Source: Argyresthia goedartella (lineage: Eukaryota > Arthropoda > Insecta > Lepidoptera > Argyresthiidae). Taken from it: a stretch of 64,000 bases of DNA. Below the pieces are notes generated by a model. That model worked only from the letters and a program-made list of their open reading frames with translations, did no database searches and was not told the origin of the DNA. Shown piece by piece: positions 21,809 to 32,310 of this stretch (its first letter is position 1; every line of letters begins with the position of its first letter). The DNA lies in assembly GCA_949825045.1 (NCBI GenBank), contig OX463816.1, forward strand, positions 15,371,579 to 15,435,578, given 5' to 3'. The position numbers and the translations under genes are program-made.

Positions 21809-23694
21809 ATGGAATCAAGGGATTCTTACGAACGGAATTAAAAACGTCTAGAAGATTTGTTCACTGAAACTTCTAGTCATTTGTCAAGTCTTAACCGAAT
21901 TCTCCATCGTCTGCAAACGGGTCTTAACCCGTTTGCAGACGATGGAGAATTCGGCACTGACCAAGATTATCACCTCCGAGTGACGATTCTTCGAGTTCTG
22001 ACGATGAAACCGGTGCTTCGCAAGAAAGAAGACCCGTCAAATTACGTCCTAGCGCAGCTGGTGCATCTAGTGAGGCCGAATCCACAGAATAATCATCAAG
22101 TGATTCAGACGTCAACGTTTCACCCGAAACACAGGAGAATCATCCTAGCGCAGAATTACAGGAGAATCCTTCAACTTCCCGAAGTGACAATAGGCTGTAT
22201 GGCACATGAGGCTCCTCAACATCCAGCTCCACATGACTCTGGCTCAGGAATAACGACCGAATCTATAAATAGTAAGCAGTGGGCTAAACAGTGGCTGATA
22301 TACCAGAATTCAACTTTGATGATAGGTCGGTTGGCATTTTTGTAAATATTGACGATATTGAAACTGTGTTGGAGTTTTTTCGACCGGTCTTTCCCACTTA
22401 CTTCATTGAGCATTTTGTGAAATGTACCAATAATTATGGAAATAAATTGTGCAACACTAATAGACTGCACACAAGATATAGCCGTAAAAAAATATTCCGG
22501 GGGACCAACAACGAAGAAGGAATTTCGTTCCTGAAGGGCCAGGTAAAATGTCCATAACAAAGGAATTCGTTCACAAACACAAACATTCTTTATAATCATC
22601 CTAAATTCAGCTTTTTTAATGTCAGGGAGACGATATGAATAAATCTTGCGCTGTATTTGTGCATCTGACGGCGAAGTCAAAAGAGAAAAAGTTTACCGAC
22701 CTGCTCACCTGGAACTTCCGAAAAAGTTACAAATGTCTCTGGATTAATCACTTCTTCTTTTCCGGGGTCGCCTCCATTTTCTCCAATACATAAAGCCTAA
22801 AAAAGCCCGATATGGCATGAAATTTTATGAGCTCAATACTCAATATGTATTCTAGTAGGGTAGCTGAGGCTAATGGTGAGGTCCAAGAACCTACGACTGA
22901 AAAACTTGTCATGAGCTTGATGGGTCCATATCTGCTCTGCAGCAATCATCTGTTTATGAACAACTTTTACAATTCTGTGAATTGGGACTTGAAGACGCAT
23001 ATAATAGGCACATTTCGTAGTAATCGCAAAAACAATCCAAGATGTGTGGTAACCAAAAAACTGAAAAAGGTGTTGGCCCAGTGCCATAGGGTGTATGTTT
23101 CAAAGAGGAAGGACAGGCGTTCAGTCCAAATGATAACGACTAAAACGAACGATGTCTGATCGAGGTGCGAAACAGATATTTTAAATTGAGAATCAAACCT
23201 CCAAAAGTTGAACTCTATAACAGGAACATGTCTGGCATTGATCGTGTCCATCAAATGATCTCCTATAATAGCAGTCCACGAAAAAACATTAGATGGCACA
23301 AAAAGGTTTTTTTCCACCTTCTCGATGTCGCTGTGTGGAATGCATTCCTTCTTTATAATAAGTATAAAGCTGATTCTTACCCATTCATACATTACCGAGA
23401 AAAACTGATCGATTTGATTATGGGGATTTTTGCAGAAATGAAAGGAAAGGACCTCATTCACCATGGAAAGGTAAGCGATAACAGGCGTTTTCGTCCCAGC
23501 AGAGTAGAGTTGATCCTCTTCCTCCAAAGTATGTACCAAAAAATTAATCGTAAAGAAACGAGCTACCGGTACAAAGGCTGGCTACTTTGCCCTTCGTCCT
23601 TTGAAATATATCATGAAAGCTTAATTACGACTGCAAAAAAAGATCGTTCTCCCTTCGTAAGAAATAACTCTTCGTTAAATTTAAATAATGATTA
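21809..23694 (+). pseudogene. piggyBac-like transposase pseudogene
   Basis: Starts MESRDSYERN at 21809 and meets a TAA at 21839. An acidic Ser-rich N-terminal part, in the frame reading PSDDSSSSDDETGAS near 21990, is typical of the family. The DDE core is scattered over frames: SLD (catalytic Asp 1) with the next codon now TAA (22745-22747), then LLLFRGR and KKARYGMKFYELNTQ; TEKLVMSLMGPY with FMNNFYNS, where the second catalytic Asp should be in FMDNFYNS (22827-23159); SGIDRVHQMISY (Asp 3), RWHKKVFFHLLDVAVWNAF and a damaged Cys-rich end GWLLCPSSFEIYHE (23165-23695). A 28-bp inverted repeat at 21895-21954 disrupts the N-terminus. It is dead by stops, frameshifts and Asp-to-Asn. Confidence 0.88.
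21895..21954. repeat. 28-bp perfect inverted repeat, 4-nt loop
   Basis: Arms CCGAATTCTCCATCGTCTGC with AAACGGGT (21895-21922) and its exact reverse complement (21927-21954) around CTTA. It lies inside the piggyBac-like coding region; the right arm is in the acidic N-terminal frame, so the left arm is probably the added one. Confidence 0.92.
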
Positions 23695-24184
23695 AGTATT
23701 TATAGATTGTTAAATTCGTACGTAGCACTCTCATGGTCTACGGGCGACAGGGGACGAAAGATGGGGGGGCTGCGACGGCGGGAAAGAAGAGCACGGGCGG
23801 CGCTGTATTCTGATTTAGTAATAAAACTCAGTTTGTTCTACCAAATGAGCCAATTATCTAATTTTAATTTTGAATAAATATTGTGTTTTTTATGCAAACC
23901 AAAACTTTTTATTTAATTTCAGTTTTAACGTCTGAAGGCGTACTGCCACTGCAACGATAGTACAATAACGACAGTACGCCTGAAGCCGTAAACGATCATC
24001 ACGTCAATTTCGACGTCACGTCACTTTCACGTCGATCAAACGATCACGTCTATTTAGAGGGATTTTAGTAATTAAAATCTATTAAGAAAATGTCATCCAA
24101 TCGCGTTTTCCTTTAGTGAGAATCTGAATCACATACTCAATAAACGTCAACCCAAAATTCAAATCTGTAGATGACTTCATGGTG

Positions 24185-27100
24185 GAGGTGGTTCTTTAAT
24201 CTTAGTAAAAAATAATATTAAGGTGAAACAACGGAAAGATATTCTTGCACTTACTGTAGAAAGACAAATAGAGGTATCCTGTGTTGAGTTGGATAGCCAT
24301 ATTATTGTTTGTGTCTACAGACCTCCGAGAGATGAAAAGGGTCATGGAAATTTTGAAATGTTCGAGAAAATTATGGAGGATGCCCTCATTATACTTTGTA
24401 ATAACAGAAAAAAGTTAATTATTTGTGGCGATTTTAATGTAGATTTGCTTGTAGATACAACATTGAAACAACGATTAATAACTTTGTTCAAATCATTTAA
24501 TTTATGTCATATATTTCTAGAGCCGACTAGAATTACACTTACCAGCCAAACTTGCTTAGATAACGTATTCACAAGTAAAAATGTAATTAACTGCTTACCC
24601 TCCGATCACAGTGGTCAAACAGTTTCATTCCCAATTGCCAGTAAAAATAGGACTGATCCATCATTTTATACGCCTATTACATCCCATAGACTAGAGATGT
24701 ATATGAAAAAGTTAGATATAAATTTGCCAGTACCGGATTTTGATGAACAGAACCCAAACAAAATCTACTCAGACTTCTTCAGCATTATTCAGACAGAATT
24801 CAATAAAGTTTTTAAATTAAAGAAAGTCAGTGACTACAACGGTAAATCTAAATTTAATGACTGGGCAACGTTTGGAATTCGTAAAAGTAGAGTTGTCTTA
24901 TATGACCTTTATGAACAAAAATCCTATAACTTTGATCGAAAATTTCATGACTACGTTAAAAAATATTCCAAAACTTTCAAGTTGGTTTGTAGAACTGCAA
25001 AAACTTTACACATTAATAGAAAAATTCAAAATTCAAATAATAGAATGAAAACAGTTTGGCAAATAATAAACCGCGAAACTGGCAAAGTTATACCAAGGGA
25101 CAAGGATTTGTGTATGTGTTGAGTGTATCATGCATTGTCAGTCCCATATATACGCAGATGATACACAGATATACATTTCTTGTAAACCCTCTGAAATTGA
25201 TAATGCTATAACAAAGTTGAATGAAGACCTCTCTAGAATAGCAACGTGGTCGCAAAATAACAGTCTGCTGCCTAATCCGAGTAAAACCAAATATTTGATT
25301 GTTGGAAACAAATATCAGTTAGCTAGACTTAGTTCTTCACTAAATGTCATGCTCATGGGTAATCCGGTGGAACGTGTATATGAGGCGCGAAATCTAGGCC
25401 TGCACATGGACTGCGACCTTCGGTTTGAAAAGCATGTTGCTGACTCCGTTAGGAACTGCTTCTATAGACTGAAGATACTGTACAGATTGAGGCCTCACAT
25501 AAGAGAAGATCTGCGTATCCGGCTCGTAGAGTCGCTTGTACTATCGAAGCTGAACTACTGTGATGTGGTCTTCGGTCCTCGAGCCAGAACACAAAAACTA
25601 GTTCAGCGAGTCCAGAACGCCTGTGCCCGTTTCTGCTTCGACATACCATTCAGAGGTCATGTCACGCCGTTTTTAAATAAATATCTATTTTTGAAAATGA
25701 AGCACCGACGTAAATTGCATCTTGCGTGCCTTTTGTTCGGTGTACTTAAGCATGAAGCACCTTCGTACCTCTACGAGAAGCTAACATGGATGTCGAACTC
25801 CAGATCTTGCGGCTCCCGCCAGTGTTCGGCACAGCTTTCGATGCGGCGGCACAGCTCTGCCACATTCAGAGGTAGTTTCCGTTACGCTGCACCGAAATGC
25901 TGGAATAATATCCCACCGCCGATTAGGAACCTGCAAAATTCACATAGTTTTAGAATACAACTTAAACGTTTCTTATTTGAAAGCCAAAAAAAGCAGGAGG
26001 GTCATAAACACGATACGAGTATTATTTAGTATTATTTTGTAGGTATCATTTATTTCAATTTTTAAATTGCACTGGAATTGAGCGCACAAAAAATTTGTAT
26101 TCAAATTAATTAATTATTTCCTTGCTACGTACCTAGTTTTTTATAATCTTTAAGCCGTTTTCTTTTCACTTTTTTTTCTTTCTCTTTCTATTCTATACGT
26201 ACCTTACTCACTACAATCCTGTTTTAGTGGTTAGATTGTCCGTGGCATCACCGACCGGCTCTGACGGAAGACCAGCGTTGGTTGCAAACCAGCCAGCATT
26301 ATGCTGAGTCAGGGTCCGTTTTGCGACACACAAGCTTGTTGTAGAAATTTTGTATTATATATTAGTGTAAGTGCAAGTGCCTGTCTCGCAAATAAATTAT
26401 TATTCTATTCTATTCTATTCTATTCTATTCTATTTCTGCCTAAAGATAGGTGATGATGTTGTTAAACCCAGCGCTGATGTTGCTCGAGCTTTTGAAACAT
26501 TCTTCACCAATGTACCCTTACTCACAACAGACCGTCTAAATTCATCTCCATATAAAGCAGAGACTTTATTAAAAAATAACACTAGCGCCAGTAATGTATA
26601 TTTAAAATTTCATCATGTATATCCCCAGGACATTGTCAAAACGTTTAAATTACTTAACTTAAAAAATACGGAAGACCTGTGGGGTATATCAGTCAAAGTT
26701 ATTGGTTCAGTAATTCTAGTTATAGCCCCACACTTAGCTTATATATTCAATAAATGTGTTGACGATGGGGCTTTCCCAGACCTCATGAAACACAGTAAAC
26801 TGATACCTCTGTTCAAGTCGGGAGATAAGGGTGATCCTTCAAATTTCAGACCAATATCTGTTCTTCCAACACTAAGTAAAATATTTGAAAAGATTATACT
26901 CAATCAAATGCTCTCACACTTCAACCGTACAAAACAACTCCATGCCAAACAATACGGTTTCACTAGGGGTAAATCGACTACGGATGCAGGTATTACCCTT
27001 ATATCTCATATTTATTCTGCATGGGAGGCCGCACAGGATGCTATCGGAGTTTTTTGCGACCTTTCGAAGGCGTTTGATTGTGTTGATCATATTACGCTAT

Positions 27101-28405
27101 TAATTAAATTAAATCATTACGGAGTTAGAAATAAAGCGTTGGATCTACTAAGATCATACCTAAGCAATAGAATTCAAAAGGCAGAAGTTAACGGCGTAAA
27201 ATCTGATGGATCGGGTGTTAAAATGGGCGTTCCACAAGGTTCCATATTAGGCCCTTTCTTATTCCTGGTATATATTAATGATCTGCCTTTCATGGTGGAG
27301 AAATAACCTGACATAGTGTTGTTTGCTGATGATACTTCACTGGTCTTCAAAATTGAAAGACAAAAAGGAGAATTTGATGATGTTAATGGTGTATTGTCTT
27401 AACCTTGAATTGGTTCACAGTTAATAATTTATTGTTAAACTCTGGTAAAACCAAGTGTATCAAATTCTCACTTCCAAATGTCAGGCAAGTTGAGACCAGT
27501 TTAGTGTTAGACAACAGCACGTTAGAATTAGTAAATGATACGAAGTTTCTTGGAATAACCATTGATAGCAAATTGCAGTGGGGACCCCACATAGATAAAT
27601 TGGCTGGTAAATTAAGTTCTGCGGCTTACGCTGTTAGGAACATCAGACAAAGCACGGATGTGGCTACATCTAGGCTAGTATATTTTAGTTACTTTCATAG
27701 TGTGAAGTCCTATGGTATCTTGTTGTGGGGGAAAGCAGCGGATATTCAAACTATTTCTATTTTACAGAAAAGAGCTATTCGAGCAATTTATAATTTAAAA
27801 CGAACAGACTCCTTAAGAGAGCTTTTTAAAGAAATTGACATACTAACAGTAGCTAGTCAATTTATTTTCGAAAATATAATGTATGTACGCAAGAACCTTA
27901 CAACATTTTCCAAACTTAGCGATAGCTGTAATGTTAACCTAAGAAATAATCACAGACTATGTGCGCCCCGTTTTAGACTCGCGAAGGTTAGCAATTCTTT
28001 CAAGGGTCAGTGCATTCTCTACTACAATAAGATAAATCTGGAGATTTTGAAATTGCCATTTGAGCAATTTAAAAAGCATGTTAAAGCGACTTTGTCGAAA
28101 AAGGGATATTACAATGTTCAAGATTACTTAAATGACAGGACTGTATGGGGTTAATCTGGCTCAACACAGACCTTGCTGTTAATAATTTTGTAATTATTTA
28201 TTCCAGCTTATTAAATAAAAATAAATCATAATTGTATTAGTTAAGCACAACCTATTTTTAAAAGAGATCTAAAAATAAATCTGTGGCAGTTTCTACGCCC
28301 TTCTTCTCCCACAGTGGTCCAATGTAGAGAAGAGGCAAAAATGACGTTTGCTAAGAATATGTAAATATCTACAGTAATAAAGTACTTTTGAGTTTGAGTT
28401 TGAGT
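24185..28405 (+). mobile_element. Jockey/CR1-superclade LINE (main family), split by a second LINE
   Basis: 5'-truncated copy beginning GGTGGTTCTTTAATCTTAG. The first segment (to 25109) codes for the APE-type endonuclease: YRPPRDEKGH, ICGDFNVDLL and LPSDHSG are the conserved catalytic and DNA-binding motifs (24223-25118). The second segment (26432-28154) codes for the linker and RT: FRPISVLPTLSKIFEKI, CDLSKAFDCVDHI, GVPQGSILGPFLFLVYINDL, LFADDTSLVF, then the thumb and the conserved end YYNVQDYLNDRTVWG. Lesions: TAA at 27304-27306 just before the LFADD box and a frameshift near 27400. The 3' end is ACAGTAATAAAGTACTT followed by (TTTGAGT)n. It is ~2.9 kb without the insertion. Confidence 0.9.
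25110..26435 (+). mobile_element. 5'-truncated CR1/L2-like LINE inserted in the LINE above
   Basis: It interrupts the host LINE between CAAGGATTT and CTGCCTAAAGATAGG; the uninterrupted sister at ~39040-39050 (minus) reads straight through. ATTT at 25106-25109 and 26432-26435 may be a 4-bp duplication or microhomology. One open frame (25130-26029, 299 codons) covers the catalytic box YADDTQIYIS, the thumb and the conserved C-terminus (SFRYAAPKCWNNIPPPIRN). The 3' end is AATAAATTATTATTC with a (TATTC)n tail (26398-26431). The palm upstream of YADD and the endonuclease are missing, so it is dead on arrival. Confidence 0.9.
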
Positions 28406-29021
28406 AAATGGATTCGAAAAAACCCCTTTTTTTCGTATCACCTTAACCAGCACCCAGGAAAACGGCCGTTAGTTATTCAAATCAAAATAAAATATTATTT
28501 CTATTTCAAACAACTGAATTTCGACCAGAAAGTTGTCGTTAGATAATTACAAAAAAATACTTGTACTAAACAGGAAACAAAATAGAAACAATTTCAGGGT
28601 TTAAAAATATTTTTATTTTATGATTAAAATCATAATAATTAGAACTGGCATTTTTTTCTAGTGCATGATGCAGCGTTTGAAATGCTAAAAATTCTATTCT
28701 ATATGTTCTAAAGTTGATGTGATTTACGTTTATGATTTTTATTCATATATAAATATAAAATGACAAACGATACCAAATCACAGAGAATTGGAACCATCGA
28801 CCTTTTAGAACACTTGCGTTTTGAGTCCAGAGTAATCCGCTGTGCCACAGAATCACTTATGAGTCAAAGCGAAATTATAGATTGGTTACTGGGTTATAGT
28901 TAAAACATTTATGTAAGTCGTTTATTTATGTAGTTGTGTGAGTAAATGTTAGTGCGTGCGCGCAGTGATGCTGCAAGCGATATTTTCTGATAACTATGAT
29001 TGCAATTTTGCATTTGACCGT
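28406..29021. other. intron 1 sequence, no gene recognised
   Basis: AT-rich, with no reading frame or repeat I can name. Confidence 0.35.
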
Positions 29022-29275
29022 ACTTGTCAAGTGCCTCTGATACGCCGACGATCAAGTTGTCCTTACTAATCGGTGAATGAGCTGCAGGAGATGGTAAGGT
29101 TCATGAACGAATCATTTAATAAGAAGGGAATAAAAGTGTAAGTAAGTGAAAACTTTAATTATTATGACCAAAACCTGTCTTACTTATATTAAATTTCATT
29201 CATGAGAGTTACCATCTCCTACAGCTTTTCAAGAATAATTTGATCATCAGTATATATAAGAGGCACTTGAAAAGT
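29022..29275. mobile_element. foldback MITE with long imperfect inverted repeats
   Basis: The left arm (about 29022-29125: CTTGTCAAGTGCCTCTGATA, CGATCAAGTTGTCCTT, GAGCTGCAGGAGATGGTAA) pairs over roughly 90 nt with the right arm (about 29190-29275: GTTACCATCTCCTACAGCTT, AATAATTTGATCATC, AGAGGCACTTGAAAAG). Non-coding and palindromic; target duplication not resolved. Confidence 0.65.
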
Positions 29276-29529
29276 AACCCTCATATTTCCATCCCACAAT
29301 CACGCACATTCAAATCATTCAAGAAACAGCCGTATATACAACATTAGATTGATCATGCGCGTAAGAAAAAAACGAGAAGGGGCGACTACATTTCCATCTA
29401 TTGGATTTAAAAAAACCTGCTCACAAAAATATATTTTAACAGCTGCTGCAGCTAGAGTCATGTAAATCGCTGTTGTCACTAACATTAATTATAAAAGGTG
29501 TGATCACGTGGTCGGTTGCCGTGTCCCCT

Positions 29530-29735
29530 AGACCATAGAGCTCCATCATTTTCGATTCTTCTATATGACGTGATCGATGCATTTGGTCCACGTCTCAGAA
29601 TATATTTTTAGAAAGCCTTTCGTCAGCTCCTTAATTTCCGCCATTTTTAATATTTTGTTGTTTCTACCAACATGAGACTTTATTTGTGCCCATATTAATT
29701 CAATTGTGTTTAATTCAAATTGTTAATACGCGCAG
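29530..29735 (-). pseudogene. C-terminal scrap of a Tc1/mariner-type transposase
   Basis: The minus-strand frame reads FELNTIELIWAQIKSHVG, then KMAEIKELTKGF and YSETWTKCIDHVI. This is the third-catalytic-residue region of ITm transposases (consensus NPIExxWxxxK) followed by the usual C-terminal helix. Nothing of the rest of the protein is recognisable. Confidence 0.65.
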
Positions 29736-30630
29736 AAACGAATAAACCACACAAAAAATATACTTTAGGTTATATTTCATTAATTGGTTCTTTCATTCAT
29801 ATCATGCCCATCACTAAAACTAATTATGACAGTTTTTGCTAATCTACCTATGTTCAGATTTTCGTCGGAAGTAGAATTTGGGAAATAATGTTATTTCTAA
29901 GCAGCATTTAGACTAGTTTTTAGTGAAGTCTAGTGTATTTGTGTTTTAAATTATGAATATGGTAACCAACATGGTGTAATTCATTTGGAATATCAGGTGT
30001 TGTGATCACGTGAAATTTATTTACATTGTTGTCCTGGTTAGAACGCCCAAGCTACATTAGCTACATTATATAATATTATATTTGATAAAAATATTGGATA
30101 AGATAATTTTATAACGAAACAACTATCTCAATGTAACATGAACACAATTATAGCTGAGGTAGGGTTTTGCAGAATGCCTAGTTTAAGACGGCTATCAGCA
30201 TAATTATCACAGCACAGAATAATTAATTATCGTAGTACATAACATAGTAGTATTGTTAACATTCTGTATTACAGTAACATGAATATCCACGAGACCATTA
30301 ATTATAAGCCCGGTTTAGGGGATTATGGTTACTGATCTACGAAATCCCAAGTTTGTACACCTACAGAGGAAGAAATTATGAGAATCTGTCATGCCCAACA
30401 AAACAAAATTCAAACTCGTTAGCAAGTTCCCCGCTATTCTAATCACTGGAATCAAGGTAAACAAGCAAAATGCATGCTTTTCTATCAATGAAAATTTCAA
30501 GACATATTTTCTCCAAAAATTGTCATTTAAAGATTTGTCAATGGCACCTAATATCAAAAGCTTATAGATGGCACTTGTGTAAATGGAGGCTGTTTGTCTG
30601 TTAAAGTAGTCAAATTATTTTTGTCATAAA
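29736..30630. other. intron 1 sequence, no gene recognised
   Basis: AT-rich. An 80-codon minus-strand ORF (30315-30557) has no recognisable domain. Confidence 0.35.
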
Positions 30631-30736
30631 CTAGCTTTTAGGCGGCTTCGCCGGCATTATTTTAGTTTTTTTGTAGTCGTATATTTTTCGAGCCAATTGT
30701 AAATTTTAAAAACTGAGGTTTTTGTTTGTAACAGTT

Positions 30737-31312
30737 AAGACTTTTTCTTTTTTAATTTATATACTTAAAGTACCTCTTTTTATATTACATTAGAGATTCT
30801 GCCCTCACACACTTTCACACTTTCACACTACACCCATTCTGCTACTCACTACACACATGGTATAATATATTTATATATATAATCTTCATGTATATTTTGT
30901 AATATCCTACTCATGAAAGTATTGAAACATATTTATATGCAATGTATGTATTTCCACATCTTTAAAGACTTGTAAGGATATATCTCTTTCTGACACCTTT
31001 TTTTTTCATTCGCATTCACATTCGGATGTACCGCTGAGTCTCCGCGTCTCCTAGGTGAGGGCTGAACACCAGTGCTGCTCTTAATGAGCAATAAACACTG
31101 AGCTTTGACCTTCTCGCGGTAATGCAGCGCGCCTACATACCTACCTATATTCTTCTTTTTCTTTTATTGTTTTATATAATAATCTTATGTGTTTTGGTTT
31201 TCATTATTTTGCTATCATTAAAGTTCTTTTATTGTTGCACCTCCGCATCACTTTTAATTTGTGTGTGTGCTGCTATGATGGAATAAACGTTTATCTATCT
31301 ATCTATCTATCA
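30737..31312 (+). mobile_element. 3' end of a retroelement with (TATC)n tail, inside the Helitron
   Basis: Plus-strand sequence ending GTGTGTGCTGCTATGATGG, AATAAACGTTTATC and then (TATC)n, directly abutting the Helitron reading frame (GGPRYM). A polyadenylation-like AATAAA followed by a tetranucleotide tail fits a LINE or SINE 3' terminus; no coding region is left. A second copy lies at 33260-33835. Confidence 0.6.
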
Positions 31313-32310
31313 TATAGCGTGGTCCCCCAGTAAAAGATGACTGGAGCACCACCTTCTGAACCAGCTGCCCACCATCAAAGTCCTGCCTCCCTATGGCATC
31401 CCGCAAGTGTATATAGCTATCATCTCTCAGCTGTGCCTGGTTATTCCTGATATAGTTCAACCTTTTCATCTCTATTTGGGCGTAAATGTCAACCAAAAAC
31501 GGACTAAATGGACTAAACGGAATGAAAATACTCCAGGTTATTGCCTGCCCCGGTCTCATCATAATATTAAAATAATGGAAATTTGCAGCGGAGACTGTCT
31601 TTTTAAGTTTTAATTTGGTAACACAAAGGCAAAACAAAGTGTGACCTTAAAGTCTCTTACATTAAACGTATGTAGCATTTTCTGTAATTGTCTGGCTAAG
31701 CCAGTTTTTAGATCTGGAAAGTTACTGCACCTCAATTGTACTTCTCTATCATCTTCGCCAACAAAATATATTTGTAAAAACTGTGGTTCTTTTTGAGGTG
31801 CTGGTAGAAACCTTCCAACCAAATGGAACACCACGACGTCATTTGAAAGCAGCTATTATTATTTACAAATACCGGTCATGTTCTGGATTTATATTTATTT
31901 TATTTACCAGCCATACAGTACATGCCGGGTGCCTCCTCCTTCCACTTGAGATCACCGGCACTTGCTGCTCATGGAACCTAAGGCCACGGTGCGGTCGATT
32001 TCATACTCGGTATCGATATCATATGCTAAGTCGGAGTGGAGCCTTGGTTTTCCAGACACGTCCTTTCCTTTCTATTCGAGGATTATTTTGCTCATATCGA
32101 GTTTGTGACGCCCTATGCACCTCAGAGTGAGCTCTCTGGTACCTAGCTACAGATACTCTATTTATATCAGGGTGAGACTGACGGTACCTAGCTACAGCTT
32201 CTCTATTCAAATCAGGATGTGGGTACTGGTATCTGGGCACAGCTGCACGGTGTATTGCTGGATTTTTTGGCACATACCTTTTAGACATGAATGGCGACAT
32301 GAATAATTTT
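31313..32310 (-). pseudogene. Helitron Rep N-terminal region (Helitron_like_N), broken
   Basis: From the N-terminus: several ~20-residue units of the type RAAVPRYQYPHPDLN and REAVARYRQSHPDIN (32019-32310); a degraded zinc-finger stretch (about 31930-32000); VGRFLPAPQKEPQFLQIYFV (31610-31834); and ATTWSIFIPFSPF-type sequence with YIRNNQAQLRDDSYIHLRDA and VVLQSSFTGGPRYM (31299-31637), the signature end of the Helitron_like_N domain. At least two frameshifts separate these parts. The Rep HUH nuclease and the helicase are absent, so the element is non-autonomous. Confidence 0.82.

Larger units (their letters stand above)
21384..23948 (+). mobile_element. piggyBac-like element, approximate limits
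   Basis: The transposase remnant (21809-23694) is bracketed by TGACAGTACGCCGTGTGCCG at ~21384 and, inverted, CTGAAGGCGTACTGCCA at ~23931-23948 (reverse complement TGGCAGTACGCCTTCAG). A second copy of the motif in direct orientation, GACAGTACGCCTGAAGCCG, lies at ~23970. I could not find clean TTAA duplications at these ends, so the limits are tentative. Confidence 0.5.

Noticed and set aside
21857..22345. 162-codon ORF in the piggyBac-like N-terminal region
   Set aside because: The acidic Ser-rich N-terminal sequence expected for the family lies in a different frame; this frame is opened by the inserted palindrome.
22967..23539. 190-codon minus-strand ORF
   Set aside because: Antisense of the conserved piggyBac-like core on the plus strand.
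23932..23990. Precise right end and TTAA duplication of the piggyBac-like element
   Set aside because: Several related GTACGCC motifs in both orientations, but no TTAA pair in the right places; limits left approximate.
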